This document shows positions 26,852-35,909 of a DNA stretch of 64,000 nucleotides, piece after piece. The first letter of the stretch is position 1. Each line of letters starts with the position of its first letter. A program made the position numbers and the translations under genes. Below the pieces are notes generated by a model. That model saw only the letters and a list, made by a program, of their open reading frames with translations, did no database searches and was not told the origin of the DNA. Source of the DNA: Treponema sp. (GTDB lineage: Bacteria; Spirochaetota; Spirochaetia; Treponematales; Treponemataceae); assembly GCA_017449265.1 (NCBI GenBank), contig JAFSJW010000089.1:62001-126000 (forward strand), written 5' to 3'.

Positions 26852-28579
26852 TTAGTTTTTCTTGGTCTGCCTAGAGAATGTCTTTACACCCTCAACGACA
26901 AGAACGATTGCAAGAGCAGCCATGCTTGCGGCGAAGATAAACTGGAACCAGTGTCCCCACATTGGACCTGCGCCTTTTGCCGCGCCCGTAAAGATGTGGA
27001 TTTTAGCAATTACAGTGCGGATAAGCTGAGTGAGCGTTGCAGCGAGCATGAATACCGTCGGGATAAGGAACATCTTGTTGTTTTTTCCTACTTCACCGAG
27101 CCATGCAGCAACTGCCATCAATGCAATACCTGCCAAAAGCTGGTTTGCGGCGCCGAACAAGCCCCAAATCTGAGAGAGCGAGAGACCACCCAGAATACAA
27201 CCGATTGCGACCATGAGCAATGTTCCGAACAACGGGAATGCAAGAACCTTGCGAACAGGGCTTTTTGCCTGTTTGTAAGTAGCCTCATCTTCTTTGAGGA
27301 ACAATTCTGAGAACATGAAACGGCTCAAACGAGTTCCAGTATCAAGAGAAGTCAAAGCAAACACAGAAACAGCAAGTGTCAAAAGAGCATAGATTGCGTT
27401 GTTATGGTCAGCATAGCCGAACATTTTTGCAATACCAGAAGCGAAGGCTACTGGCGGAGCACCTTTGAATGCGCCGTCTTTGATGAATGTCTGTGAAACC
27501 ATACCAACTGCAATCAAAGAAATGATACCAAGAGCAGATTCAATGAGCATTGAGCCATAGCCGATTGCCTTAGCGTTTCTTTCGTTGTCAAGCTGTTTTG
27601 AAGTTGTTCCTGTTGAAATCAATGAGTGGAATCCTGAGCAAGCTCCGCAAGCAACAGTTATGAACAAAGCAGGGAACATAGGTCCGATTTTTGTTGACCA
27701 GCCAGTGAAAGCAGGAAGCTCAAAGTGAGCGTTTCCTGTTATTGCAGACATGATAATACCAACCAGAGCCAACACCATCATAGCGTATAGCAGGAATGAT
27801 GAAAGGTAATCGCGTGGCTGAAGCAAAATCCAGACAGGAACAAGAGAAGCCACCGTGATATAAATACCGATGAACACAATCCATGAAGTGCGGCTCATTG
27901 CGAAGCCGAAGTTCAAGCCGATTACGACAGCAATAACAACTCCTACCAGACCGATTATTGTAGCCGGAAGAGTTTTTATGCCGCAGCGGTTTGTAAGGAT
28001 TCCATAGATTACTGCGAGAACGATGAAGAGGAGTGAAATCATTGCCGTTGTCTGAGGGCCAGTTGGATTTGAAACGATACCGAATGCGACTTCGGCACCA
28101 TCTTTCGCAACCGTAGCGAATGTACCTGCTACAACATTGACGAATGATGCGATTACAAGAATCAATACCAAGAGAGCAAAAATAATGAAGAGCTTCTTTG
28201 ATGTTTTTCCCATTGAAGCCTTGATGATTTCGCCAACTGATTTTCCGTCATTTCTGGCAGAAGCAAAAAGAGAGCTGAAATCTTGAAGGCCGCCGAAGAA
28301 AATACCGCCGATTACGCACCACAAAAATACCGGAACCCAGCCGAATACAGCAGCCTGAATCGGGCCGTTAATCGGACCTGCGCCCGCAATCGAAGAAAAG
28401 TGATGCCCCAACAAAACGGCTGGTTTTGCGGCAACATAATCAACACCGTCTGCCTTTTCCCTTGCAGGCGTTTTTCGTGCAGGGTCAATTCCCCACTGCT
28501 TTGCCAACCATGAGCCATAGAAAACATAGCCACAGAAAAGCAAGGCGATTGCAGCAATAATAATGAATAATGCTGTCAT
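26852..28579 (-). CDS. cstA: CstA-family carbon-starvation transporter
   Basis: 575 residues, polytopic inner-membrane protein. Diagnostic CstA regions are DGVDYVAAKPAVLLGHHFSSIAGAGPINGP, GGIFFGGLQDFSSLFASARNDGKSVGEI and ACGACSGFHSLISTGTTSKQ. Family members import peptides or pyruvate under nutrient limitation. Second gene of a four-gene operon (unknown protein, CstA, STAS, HATPase-like) with 9-32 base gaps. No YbdD-type partner is seen. Confidence 0.93.
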   Translation of the reverse strand: MTALFIIIAAIALLFCGYVFYGSWLAKQWGIDPARKTPAREKADGVDYVAAKPAVLLGHHFSSIAGAGPINGPIQAAVFGWVPVFLWCVIGGIFFGGLQDFSSLFASARNDGKSVGEIIKASMGKTSKKLFIIFALLVLILVIASFVNVVAGTFATVAKDGAEVAFGIVSNPTGPQTTAMISLLFIVLAVIYGILTNRCGIKTLPATIIGLVGVVIAVVIGLNFGFAMSRTSWIVFIGIYITVASLVPVWILLQPRDYLSSFLLYAMMVLALVGIIMSAITGNAHFELPAFTGWSTKIGPMFPALFITVACGACSGFHSLISTGTTSKQLDNERNAKAIGYGSMLIESALGIISLIAVGMVSQTFIKDGAFKGAPPVAFASGIAKMFGYADHNNAIYALLTLAVSVFALTSLDTGTRLSRFMFSELFLKEDEATYKQAKSPVRKVLAFPLFGTLLMVAIGCILGGLSLSQIWGLFGAANQLLAGIALMAVAAWLGEVGKNNKMFLIPTVFMLAATLTQLIRTVIAKIHIFTGAAKGAGPMWGHWFQFIFAASMAALAIVLVVEGVKTFSRQTKKN

Positions 28580-28611
28580 TTTAATTTTTCCCCCTTTCGG
28601 AAAACTTTTTT

Positions 28612-29160
28612 TTATAGCGAAGCCACGAGCTTTTTCAGGTCGGAGCCACGGCGATTCGTGACAGCGCGTCCTGTAGAAGTCTCATAAGCTAATGCCCTAA
28701 AACTGCTCCAGCCATAAAGACCGAACTTATATGATTTATAATGATTTAATTTTTTGATTTGGTTGAACGATTCGTCTGGGATTATTTTTGAAAGGATGAT
28801 AAGTGTGACATCTGAATTGCGGTGCCCGTAATATGGAGTGACTTTAGAAAGCCCCTGCTCCCAGGCAACTTGCGAAAGCTCGTCAATCCGATTTGGGGAA
28901 AGAGATTCTTCTTCAGCCGCTTGCTCAGAACGAATACCTCCGTTACTCAGAGATGAGCTAAAAACTGCATTATCATAAAAATACACGAACTCGTTGGAAT
29001 CAATGTCAGCGACTTTTGCCGCCTTTACCAGAAAATACTGTTCGTTGTGGGATTTGAATACGGCTTCGGCACAAAAAGGAGCAGGTACACCAACAGTGGA
29101 AACAGTGTAGTACTGCTCGAACGATTTGAGTATTTTCTCCAAAGCGTCAGCACTTTTCAT
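28612..29160 (-). CDS. Unknown cytoplasmic protein heading the CstA operon
   Basis: 182 residues, no signal peptide or TM segment, no recognised family. Notable parts are a two-helix start (SADALEKILKSFEQYY), YFLVKAAKVADIDSNEFVYFY, and VAWEQGLSKVTPYYGHRNSDVTLIILS followed by a basic tail (TNRRGSDLKKLVASL). It may be a partner or regulator of CstA by position only. A good promoter ends 9 bases before the ATG and there is no ribosome site. Confidence 0.6.
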   Translation of the reverse strand: MKSADALEKILKSFEQYYTVSTVGVPAPFCAEAVFKSHNEQYFLVKAAKVADIDSNEFVYFYDNAVFSSSLSNGGIRSEQAAEEESLSPNRIDELSQVAWEQGLSKVTPYYGHRNSDVTLIILSKIIPDESFNQIKKLNHYKSYKFGLYGWSSFRALAYETSTGRAVTNRRGSDLKKLVASL

Positions 29161-29169
29161 AATGAAAAA

Positions 29170-29198
29170 ATTATACGCTGATTGAAAATCTCAGTCAA
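29170..29198 (-). promoter_or_regulatory. Promoter of the CstA operon
   Basis: Minus strand TTGACT (29193-29198), 17-base spacer, TATAAT (29170-29175). The ATG is 9 bases beyond the -10, implying a 5' UTR of about 2 bases. Confidence 0.75.
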
Positions 29199-29235
29199 GA
29201 CAACAATTTTTTTTGCCTAAAGCTGACCAATATCA

Positions 29236-29268
29236 ATGGGTGTGGGGCTTCGCAGCCCTTTTACCCAT
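29236..29268. repeat. Intergenic hairpin
   Basis: ATGGGT...ACCCAT outer arms with GGGCT/AGCCC-type inner arms between the DUF2798-like and CstA operons. Not followed by T-runs; probably a palindromic element. Confidence 0.5.
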
Positions 29269-29327
29269 CAATCTGCCTTGAGACGAGCCAACAAGTGTGA
29301 ACTGAAAGCTGGAAATATGCGAAAATT

Positions 29328-29366
29328 AGAACAGTTCGGAAACCTCAGTTTTCCGAACAGCTCTAT
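29328..29366. repeat. Dispersed hairpin repeat, copy 3
   Basis: ACAGTTCGGAAA-CCTCAG-TTTTCCGAACAGCTCTAT, abutting the stop codon of the DUF2798-like gene. Confidence 0.75.
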
Positions 29367-29851
29367 TATTTTTCAGCCGATTTTTTACCGCAGCCTCTGA
29401 ACAAAAGACCAGATACCCGCCTGACAACAGGTCCCGCAAACAAGAGCTGCCAGAATGCAGCCATCGGGTAGTTCATAGCAGTTGTCTGGAGCCACAATCC
29501 CATAGTCTCACTCTGGAAGCCGCCCTTGAAGATGAGAGTCGCGGCAAGGCTCATAAGAGGACACATGAACCAGATTGAGCATATAGAAATAGAAAGGATT
29601 ATGAAAATCGGCTTGTCCACCTTAGGGTCAAAAAGCAAGAATGTTATTTTCTTTGCGAGAGGACCTACAATCATCATGTCAAGCACAAAGGCAATAGGAG
29701 CCATAACCAAAAGCTCATGGAACGCCGCGAGAAACACCGTGTTTTTCATCCCGCCTATTGCAAGCGCAATATTGTAGCAAATTATTCCATAGACCATAAA
29801 CAAAACCATGATGATAGTGAACACAACTTCCTGAAACAAATTCTTCGGCAT
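29366..29851 (-). CDS. DUF2798-type four-TM membrane protein
   Basis: 161 residues with about four TM helices arranged as two similar hairpins, each holding a hydrophobic run then an Asn/Met-rich turn (FMVYGIICYNIALAIGG; LMSLAATLIFKGG). This duplicated plan fits the DUF2798 family of small inner-membrane proteins of unknown function. Ribosome site GGGAGG 6 bases before the ATG. Monocistronic, bounded by a hairpin repeat. Confidence 0.7.
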   Translation of the reverse strand: MPKNLFQEVVFTIIMVLFMVYGIICYNIALAIGGMKNTVFLAAFHELLVMAPIAFVLDMMIVGPLAKKITFLLFDPKVDKPIFIILSISICSIWFMCPLMSLAATLIFKGGFQSETMGLWLQTTAMNYPMAAFWQLLFAGPVVRRVSGLLFRGCGKKSAEK

Positions 29852-30308
29852 ATATGCCTCCCTTACAGTGAAAAAAATTGATTTTGATTGCGTTATAACT
29901 GCGCAGGACGCGCATGAGCATAGAAAGAAGCAAAAATACCGCTCTTTGTAAGATTAGGCAACCGACTGACAGAAGCGCATCAAAAAGAAAATCAGAAACA
30001 TTCTGTCAGTTATTACACATATTGTAGCAGATTATGACTTTTTGTGCAAAGCATCCCCGTACCGACATGCCACCGTTTTTTTTCTTCCGCGATTTCATTT
30101 TCGGTTTTGCTTCCAGTACAAACCTAATGAGGAGGGGGCGACAAATTTCGGAATGACTGGCTTTGCAAAAAATCGAAATTGAACCTTTTAAATTTTTTGT
30201 GTTTTTTCGCATATGGGTATACAATTAATTTCTATGGGAGACACAAAAAATCGATTTTTGGTTTGCTGTGTTTTCTTCGATTTATACACCACAAAAAAAG
30301 AGGTTTCT
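29852..30308. other. 457-base intergenic region with divergent promoters and an inverted repeat
   Basis: No convincing gene. On the minus strand TATAAC near 29893 may serve the DUF2798 gene. A perfect 10-bp inverted repeat ACTGACAGAA (29965-29974) / TTCTGTCAGT (30001-30010) has a 26-base loop. A fragment resembling GTCATTCCGAAATTTGT lies at 30141-30158. On the plus strand TACAAT (30220-30225) with a weak -35 (TTGTGT, 30197-30202) probably starts the TRAP operon mRNA. Confidence 0.5.
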
Positions 30309-31352
30309 ATGAAAAAAATGGTTCGTGTGTTCGCGCTGGCAGCAGCTGCTTCCGCGCTTTTCGTAGGTTGCAAGAAGAAGGACGGCTCTTCGGCACAAGC
30401 TCCTGCCGCAGCCGCAAAGCCGCTCAATCTGATTATTGCCCACAACCAGACATCGCTTGAAAATCCGTATGCATACGGAATCAACGCATTCAAGGAAAAA
30501 ATCGAGCAGATTTCAGGCGGGCAGATTACAGTCACCTGCCACCACGGAACACTCGGTGAAAACGAGAACGAGCTTGTAGAAAAGCTCCAGATGGGCGCGG
30601 CATCGATTGTCATCGCTTCCCCGGGCTTCATGGCTTCGGTAGGCGTTCCAGAAGTGGACGTGTTCTCGCTGGAATATCTTTTCAGAAGCTTCGACCACTG
30701 GAAGAGCTGCCTTGACGGCCAGTTCGGAAAGGAGCTTGCAGACATCATCAACAAGAAGAGCGGAAACAACTTCCGCATTCTGGGCTATTGGTCTGCCGCC
30801 GTGCGCGACTACTACGGAAAAAAGCCAATCCACTCCCCCGATGACTTGAAGGGCATGACAATCCGCATCCAGTCGGCGGCTGTTCAGCAGCAGTTCTGGA
30901 AGGCGTGCGGAGCCATCCCGACGTCCGTTGCATGGGGCGAGCTGTACCAGGCTCTCCAGCAGGGCGTTGTGGACTCGGCCGAGAACGACTATACGAACTT
31001 CATGCTCAAAGAGCACCACAAGACAAAGAACGGACACTACATCTGCGAGACGGAGCACGACTTCACCACGCGCCTCATGTTGATTGAGGGCAGCTTCTAC
31101 GACAAGCTCACCGACCAGCAGAAAGCATGGGTTGACCAGGCTGCAAAATACGCGACGCAGGTTGAGCGGCAGAAGACTTTCGAGCAGGCATCAAGCTCCA
31201 AGGCGAAAGTCATTGCCGACGGTGCTGAAATCGTTGACCACAAGGACATCGACATAGACGCGTTCATGGCACTGGCAATCCCGGTACAGGACGAATTCGC
31301 GAAGAAGAACGGCATGGAAAAATACATCCAGATGGTTCGCGACACAAAATAG
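30309..31352 (+). CDS. dctP: TRAP transporter substrate-binding lipoprotein DctP
   Basis: 347 residues from the ATG at 30309 (AAGAGG upstream). Lipoprotein signal with Cys21 (SALFVGC). DctP fold: LIIAHNQTSLENPYAYG, GASIVIASPGF, RDYYGKKPIHSPDDLKGMTIRIQ (the conserved Arg region that binds the substrate carboxylate), and WGELYQALQQGVVDSAEND. It binds an organic acid outside the inner membrane and delivers it to DctQM. The exact substrate (C4-dicarboxylate, uronate or other) cannot be told. Confidence 0.94.
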   Translation: MKKMVRVFALAAAASALFVGCKKKDGSSAQAPAAAAKPLNLIIAHNQTSLENPYAYGINAFKEKIEQISGGQITVTCHHGTLGENENELVEKLQMGAASIVIASPGFMASVGVPEVDVFSLEYLFRSFDHWKSCLDGQFGKELADIINKKSGNNFRILGYWSAAVRDYYGKKPIHSPDDLKGMTIRIQSAAVQQQFWKACGAIPTSVAWGELYQALQQGVVDSAENDYTNFMLKEHHKTKNGHYICETEHDFTTRLMLIEGSFYDKLTDQQKAWVDQAAKYATQVERQKTFEQASSSKAKVIADGAEIVDHKDIDIDAFMALAIPVQDEFAKKNGMEKYIQMVRDTK

Positions 31353-31361
31353 CATACGATG

Positions 31362-31405
31362 CGCCCGGAGATGCGCTGCATTTTTTCTCTCCGGGCGTGT
31401 TTTTT
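31362..31405 (+). terminator. Attenuating terminator between dctP and dctQ
   Basis: CGCCCGGAGA (31362-31371) / TCTCCGGGCG (31388-31397), a perfect 10-bp stem followed by TGTTTTTT. Partial termination here would give more binding protein than permease. Confidence 0.8.
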
Positions 31406-31421
31406 CCCAAGGTCTTTCTGC

Positions 31422-31946
31422 ATGAACAACATTATCGAAAAATTCAACAAAATCCACATAACGATAAGCGGCGTGTTCCTCTCGATTTTCTTCGTGACCG
31501 TCGTGATTCAGGTGGTGTCGCGGCTCTTGTTCCGCGTCCTTCCCCTTCTGTTCCCGAACATAGCCCCAGTATCAATGATTTGGACCGAGGACGTTACTAT
31601 GTACTCGTTCATCTGGTCGGTATTTCTTGGCGCATCCGCCATGATTTATCCAGAGAAGCATTTTGCGTTCACGTCAATCAGCGACAACATCAAGAGCAAA
31701 AAAGCAAAAATCACAATCCACCTTGTCATAATGGCACTCGTGCTTTTGTTTATGATTCTTATGATATACTACGGCTGCATCGTAACGAAAAAATTCTGGA
31801 ACTACCGCGGAACAAGCCTCCCGCAGCTCAAGCGCGGCTGGACATGGTTGTGTCTTCCTGTCAGCGGTGCCTGCGGATGCATCTACCTGATTCAAAAAAT
31901 CGTGCTTGACATAAGAAAACTCACAAAGAAGGAGGACACAAACTGA
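31422..31946 (+). CDS. dctQ: TRAP transporter small permease DctQ
   Basis: 174 residues with four TM helices; the start ATG at 31422 has CAAGG upstream and lies within the terminator-bounded gap. Typical features are SMIWTEDVTMYSFIWSVFLGASAMIYPEKHFAF (the conserved W-E motif region) and a C-terminal helix. It forms the membrane complex with DctM; the stop overlaps the dctM ATG by one base. Confidence 0.9.
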   Translation: MNNIIEKFNKIHITISGVFLSIFFVTVVIQVVSRLLFRVLPLLFPNIAPVSMIWTEDVTMYSFIWSVFLGASAMIYPEKHFAFTSISDNIKSKKAKITIHLVIMALVLLFMILMIYYGCIVTKKFWNYRGTSLPQLKRGWTWLCLPVSGACGCIYLIQKIVLDIRKLTKKEDTN

Positions 31947-33229
31947 TGGCTGCCCTACTTGTCTTTCTCTTCATACTTTTCGTCGTCATCGGCGTACCGA
32001 TTTCGTTTTCGCTGGGTCTTGTCTCGTTCGCAGGTATTTTCGCCCTACCAGACATTCCGAACATGATTGTGTTTACGAAAATGTTCAACGGTCTCAACAG
32101 CTTCACGCTTCTTGCAGTCCCGCTGTTTATCCTCGCCGCAAACCTTATGAACGAAGGAAACATCACAGACCGTCTGATTAGATGGTGCAATGCCCTTGTA
32201 GGACATCATCGCGGCGGTCTTGCCTACTCAAACATCCTAGTCTCCATGATTTTTGCCGGAATCTCGGGAAGCTCCCAGGCCGACACAGCGGGAATCGGCT
32301 CAGTATTCATCCCCGCCATGAAAAAAGAGGGCTACGACGACGGAACGAGCGTTGGCGTAACTGCCGCCTCATCAACACTCGGCTCAATAATCCCGCCGAG
32401 TATCATCATGGTCGTCTACTCGGGAATCGCGAATGTGAGCACGGGCGCGCTTTTTATGACCGGTCTTGTTCCGGGAATTCTTCTGGGGCTTGCAATGATG
32501 TCCATTGTCTGGTGGCAAAGAACGCGCTTTCCAACAGGTCAGAAAGTAAGCGCAAAAGAAATGGTCTCGCTCACAAAAGAGTCGCTTCCGGCTCTGTTCA
32601 CCCCAATTCTGCTCATCGGCGGAATCTGCTCGGGGATTTTCACGCCCACGGAATCAAGCGCAATCGCAAGTTTGTACGCGTTCGCAATCAGCATTTTCTA
32701 CTACAAGTCGATTTCATTCAAGGACATTCCCCGCATCCTTGTTGACACGATGAAACTCTCATCGCTCTCGCTCTTCGCGCTGGCTTCGGCTTGCGCGCTT
32801 GGGGAACTTTTGAGCTACTACCAGCTGAATGTGGCAATCCAGAACTTTTTCATGAATCTTGCGGCAGGAAAAATCGTGTTCACACTGATTACAGTGGCAT
32901 TCTTCCTGTTCGTGGGAACATTCATGGACGCAGTGCCCGCAATGATTCTGTTCGTGCCTGTAATTCTTCCCACAGCACTCAGCCTTGGCGTAAACCCAAT
33001 CATGCTGGGACTTATCATAGTGGTAACGCTCGCCCTCGGGCTTGTTACCCCGCCCTACGGGCTGTGCCTTCTGTTGTCCGCATCAATCAACAAGATGAAA
33101 ATAGAAGATGCTTTCAAAGGAACTCTTCCCTACTTGATTTCATCGCTCATAATCCTAATGTTCATGGTGGTGTTCCCCGACATTTGGCTTGCAATCCCAA
33201 AAACGCTCTTTCCGGCACTGTTCAACTAG
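31946..33229 (+). CDS. dctM: TRAP transporter large permease DctM
   Basis: 427 residues, about 12 TM helices, DctM/SiaT family. Recognisable are MNGLNSFTLLAVPLFILAANLM-like start, GGLAYSNILVSMIFAGISGSSQADTAGIGSV, SSTLGSIIPPSIIMVVY and TPTESSAIASLYA. It couples Na+ flux to uptake of the solute delivered by DctP. Third gene of dctPQM. Confidence 0.95.
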   Translation: MAALLVFLFILFVVIGVPISFSLGLVSFAGIFALPDIPNMIVFTKMFNGLNSFTLLAVPLFILAANLMNEGNITDRLIRWCNALVGHHRGGLAYSNILVSMIFAGISGSSQADTAGIGSVFIPAMKKEGYDDGTSVGVTAASSTLGSIIPPSIIMVVYSGIANVSTGALFMTGLVPGILLGLAMMSIVWWQRTRFPTGQKVSAKEMVSLTKESLPALFTPILLIGGICSGIFTPTESSAIASLYAFAISIFYYKSISFKDIPRILVDTMKLSSLSLFALASACALGELLSYYQLNVAIQNFFMNLAAGKIVFTLITVAFFLFVGTFMDAVPAMILFVPVILPTALSLGVNPIMLGLIIVVTLALGLVTPPYGLCLLLSASINKMKIEDAFKGTLPYLISSLIILMFMVVFPDIWLAIPKTLFPALFN

Positions 33230-33253
33230 CCGGAAACTAGCGCAAATAAAAAA

Positions 33254-33284
33254 ATGGTTAGTGCGCAAAAAGCACACTAACCAT
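33254..33284 (-). terminator. Terminator of creD
   Basis: ATGGTTAGTG / CACTAACCAT, 10-bp stem. On the minus strand it is followed by TTTTTTT, so it ends creD mRNA; on the plus strand no T-run follows. Confidence 0.75.
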
Positions 33285-33332
33285 CCCCTCAAGATTTCAG
33301 AACGATTCTAAAATGAGTTCCGTCGCCATAAA

Positions 33333-34646
33333 TCAGGCAGTTTGATTTATTTCGTACCAGTCGATTTTGCGCGTTATGAACATAAGAAGAATTATGACCA
33401 TGAACAGTCCTATGCTTCCTATGAGCAGGGCGTAATCCTCAGCCTGCAAAGTTCCGTACAGGAACACATACGAAATCATCTGGATTCCGCTCAGTAAAAG
33501 CCCCCACTTTATCCGCCCGAAAATACAGGCTGAATACAAAAGAGTCGCCGCGCAGACACTGACCGCGCTCACGAAATAGCTTACATTGAATGTAAGATGC
33601 TCAGAAATCGAAAGAAGAAGCAGATAGAACATAACATCAGCAAGCCCCACCAAACAATACTGAACAGGGTGAACGCGGACATTCGAGAACAGCTCGCATA
33701 TAAAAATCGAAACGAAAGGCACAAGAAGGAACAAAAGAGCGTATTTTATGCTTCTCATCATTTTCTTGTATGTATCTACAGGAGTTATGAACGAAACCTG
33801 GAACGATTCGCCTTTTATTTCGCTACCAGATTTCCAGCTTTTTGGGAATGCGGTGCTAAGTCCTGCAATATTCCATACAGCCTGAAAACCATCTTCGCCC
33901 ACATTTCGGCTTGAAGGAAGCCAGCCGCCAGAAAAACTCGGGCTTGTCCAAGAAGAAGTCATTTTTATATCGTTGTCACCCGCAACAGGCTGAATCTTTA
34001 TCTCCTCCCCGCCTTGGAATTTCAAAAGCCCGGTAAAGCGCACTTTTTCATTCGCTACGATTTTTGGCATATTGAAACAAACTGTCGTAGCAAAAGGCGA
34101 GATTGAATCGTACTTTACAGGCGAAATAAGAAGGTCAGTTTCTCCAGCCTTTACAACAGGCTGCGCAGAAAGACTTTTGGGGCCTGCAAAACCGAGCATG
34201 AAAACAGCCTCGTCCAAAAGCATATCTTCCTCGCTGATTTTGTAATGAGAGCAGTCAAACCCGTTGAAAGAAATGTCAAAGCTGATTTCTCCCTGAAAGA
34301 CTGGAACTTTGAAGATTCCCCTGCTCAGATAGTAAGGGTCAACGCGAATATCAAGCGAACAAACATCCGGCGCAAAAAGAACATATTTTATGCTTGTATC
34401 AACATGCTTAACGCCTCTTGAATCAATAGTTTCGCTTCGCACTTTGTACGGAACTGACACGACAGCCCCCTGAATCTCGGTTTTTCCGCCAAGCGGGCTT
34501 ATGATTGAACTTACGGCGTTCTGCTGGTAATTGCGCCTGTCACGGATTAAATCTTTTATAAGAGCAAGCGGTATCAAAAAAAGCAAGATAAGGACAAAAA
34601 TTATTATCATTTTTATCCCCGATTTTGAAAAATTGATTTTTTTCAT
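33333..34646 (-). CDS. creD: Inner-membrane protein CreD
   Basis: 437 residues from the ATG at 34646 (GGGAGA upstream; an earlier in-frame start has no ribosome site). One N-terminal TM helix, a long periplasmic beta-rich domain (residues ~40-290), and a cluster of about five to six TM helices at the end, with the family motif SFITPVDTYKKMMRSIKYALLF followed by PVQYCLVGLADVMFYLLLLSISEH. CreD affects envelope integrity and beta-lactam or colicin tolerance in other bacteria, usually near CreBC, which is not seen here. Confidence 0.9.
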   Translation of the reverse strand: MKKINFSKSGIKMIIIFVLILLFLIPLALIKDLIRDRRNYQQNAVSSIISPLGGKTEIQGAVVSVPYKVRSETIDSRGVKHVDTSIKYVLFAPDVCSLDIRVDPYYLSRGIFKVPVFQGEISFDISFNGFDCSHYKISEEDMLLDEAVFMLGFAGPKSLSAQPVVKAGETDLLISPVKYDSISPFATTVCFNMPKIVANEKVRFTGLLKFQGGEEIKIQPVAGDNDIKMTSSWTSPSFSGGWLPSSRNVGEDGFQAVWNIAGLSTAFPKSWKSGSEIKGESFQVSFITPVDTYKKMMRSIKYALLFLLVPFVSIFICELFSNVRVHPVQYCLVGLADVMFYLLLLSISEHLTFNVSYFVSAVSVCAATLLYSACIFGRIKWGLLLSGIQMISYVFLYGTLQAEDYALLIGSIGLFMVIILLMFITRKIDWYEINQTA

Positions 34647-34827
34647 AAGAATCTCCCATTGAAAAAAAATAGCCAATGAGCTTATTCAAAGGCTCTTGTA
34701 TGAAGAAGTTTTTTTCATAGAAAAAAGTTACATATCGAAAAGTTTTTTTTTGTGCGAAAATTCAATAATTAAACTTAAAATCCAAGCTATCGAAAAATAA
34801 AAAAATCTGTTACAATGACAAGCTGAT

Positions 34828-35322
34828 ATGAACGGAACTATCGACACGGAAAACGCTTTCACTCTTGTAAAAATGCTTTTTCTCCTTTTTGCAATCTTAT
34901 TCCTTTTTATTGCGCAGGTAATTTTCTTAATGCGAAAAAAAGCAAAACGCGATGAGTGTATTTTTACAGTAACGCGCGAAGGACTGAACGAGCAGAGCGG
35001 AAAAATCAAATCGATTTTTTCCAAAATGAAAATTGCTGAAAAAGATATGGAATCGTCGCTCCTTTTGCTTGAAGAAATTGTCGTAAGGCTTGAAGAAAGC
35101 ACAAATCAAGTTGTAACCGCACGGGTTCGGAATTTTTTCGGAAAAGTAAGCCTTTTGCTCTCATCTTGCGGAGAAAAATACAATCCTATTGAGCAGGCAA
35201 AATCTAGCGACTCAGAAACAGAAGACCATTTCCGCGATTTGATTTTCAAGGCTAATGCCATGCGTCTCAGTTACAAGCGATTTTTCACTAGGAATGTTAT
35301 TATAATTCAGGCAAAAAACTAA
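34828..35322 (+). CDS. Unknown membrane-anchored protein with cytoplasmic helical domain
   Basis: 164 residues: one TM helix (KMLFLLFAILFLFIAQVIFLM), then a charged helical region (NEQSGKIKSIFSKMKIAEKDMESSLLLLEEIVVRLEE) of possible coiled coil. No family recognised. An extended -10 (TGTTACAAT, 34811-34816) ends 11 bases before the ATG, so the leader is about 4 bases. Convergent with the ECF sigma gene, with a hairpin repeat between. Confidence 0.55.
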   Translation: MNGTIDTENAFTLVKMLFLLFAILFLFIAQVIFLMRKKAKRDECIFTVTREGLNEQSGKIKSIFSKMKIAEKDMESSLLLLEEIVVRLEESTNQVVTARVRNFFGKVSLLLSSCGEKYNPIEQAKSSDSETEDHFRDLIFKANAMRLSYKRFFTRNVIIIQAKN

Positions 35323-35325
35323 AAT

Positions 35326-35365
35326 AGAGTTCTTCGGAAAACTGAAATTTCCGAACAACTCTAAT
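35326..35365. repeat. Dispersed hairpin repeat, copy 4
   Basis: AGAGTTCTTCGGAAA-ACTGAA-ATTTCCGAACAACTCTAAT, 4 bases after the upstream stop codon, between convergent genes. A fragment of a second repeat type (TGTCATTCCGAACTTG) follows at 35389-35412. Confidence 0.7.
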
Positions 35366-35414
35366 AAAAACAGGACAGTTCTGACAGTTTGTCATTCCGA
35401 ACTTGTTCCGGATT

Positions 35415-35894
35415 TTACTCCAAAAAATTCTTCAATTCTGCCAAAGCCTTTTTCATCAAGATTTTTGAATTCGAATAGCTCATTTTCAAGATTTCTGCGG
35501 CTTCCTTGAGTTTTTTGTTGTCGTAGTAGACAAGAACGACCAACGCCCTCTCGCGGTCAGGAAGCCGCATAAGAGCCTGCCCAAGCTCCGTCAAAGTTTC
35601 TTCGGTAAGAATATTGTCCAAAGTTTCATCTTTGTAGGCAATTTCCTCATCAAGCTCGGAATGTTGCTTCCTCACGCGCCAAAAATCAATCAGCGTGTTA
35701 TGCGCAATTCTATAAATCAGAGTGGAAGGAGAAGCTTTTTCTGAATCAAAACCATCAGCTTTCTCATAAAACTTGACGAAGACATTTGCCATCAAATCTT
35801 CGGCATCGTCTTCGTTCAAGTGCTTTCCAACAAAATAGTAAAAAACCTTTCTGCTATATTCTTTATAGATTTCGTCTTTTTCTTTTTGTGTCAC
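35415..35894 (-). CDS. ECF-type RNA polymerase sigma factor
   Basis: 159 residues with region 2 (YFVGKHLNEDDAEDLMANVFVKFYEK, then STLIYRIAHNTLIDFWR) and region 4 (LMRLPDRERALVVLVYYDNKKLKEAAEILKMSYSNSKILMKKALAEL). It should direct RNA polymerase to a small regulon. The gene lies 15 bases after a 70-residue ORF, which may be an anti-sigma factor or a peptide precursor. A conserved promoter-like box upstream of that ORF (36157-36185) recurs at 62833-62861, suggesting autoregulation and one distant target. Confidence 0.92.
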   Translation of the reverse strand: MTQKEKDEIYKEYSRKVFYYFVGKHLNEDDAEDLMANVFVKFYEKADGFDSEKASPSTLIYRIAHNTLIDFWRVRKQHSELDEEIAYKDETLDNILTEETLTELGQALMRLPDRERALVVLVYYDNKKLKEAAEILKMSYSNSKILMKKALAELKNFLE

Positions 35895-35909
35895 AAACTG
35901 TCCTTAATC

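Noticed and set aside
30006-30224. Small minus-strand ORF in the region before dctP
   Set aside because: No ribosome site, no recognisable sequence, and it crosses the likely dctP promoter.
32182-32745. 187-codon frame overlapping dctM in another frame
   Set aside because: dctM is clearly the real gene; the overlapping frame is rich in Arg/His/Ser as expected of a shadow.
33254-33284. Terminator for dctM
   Set aside because: The T-run follows the hairpin only on the minus strand, so it belongs to creD.
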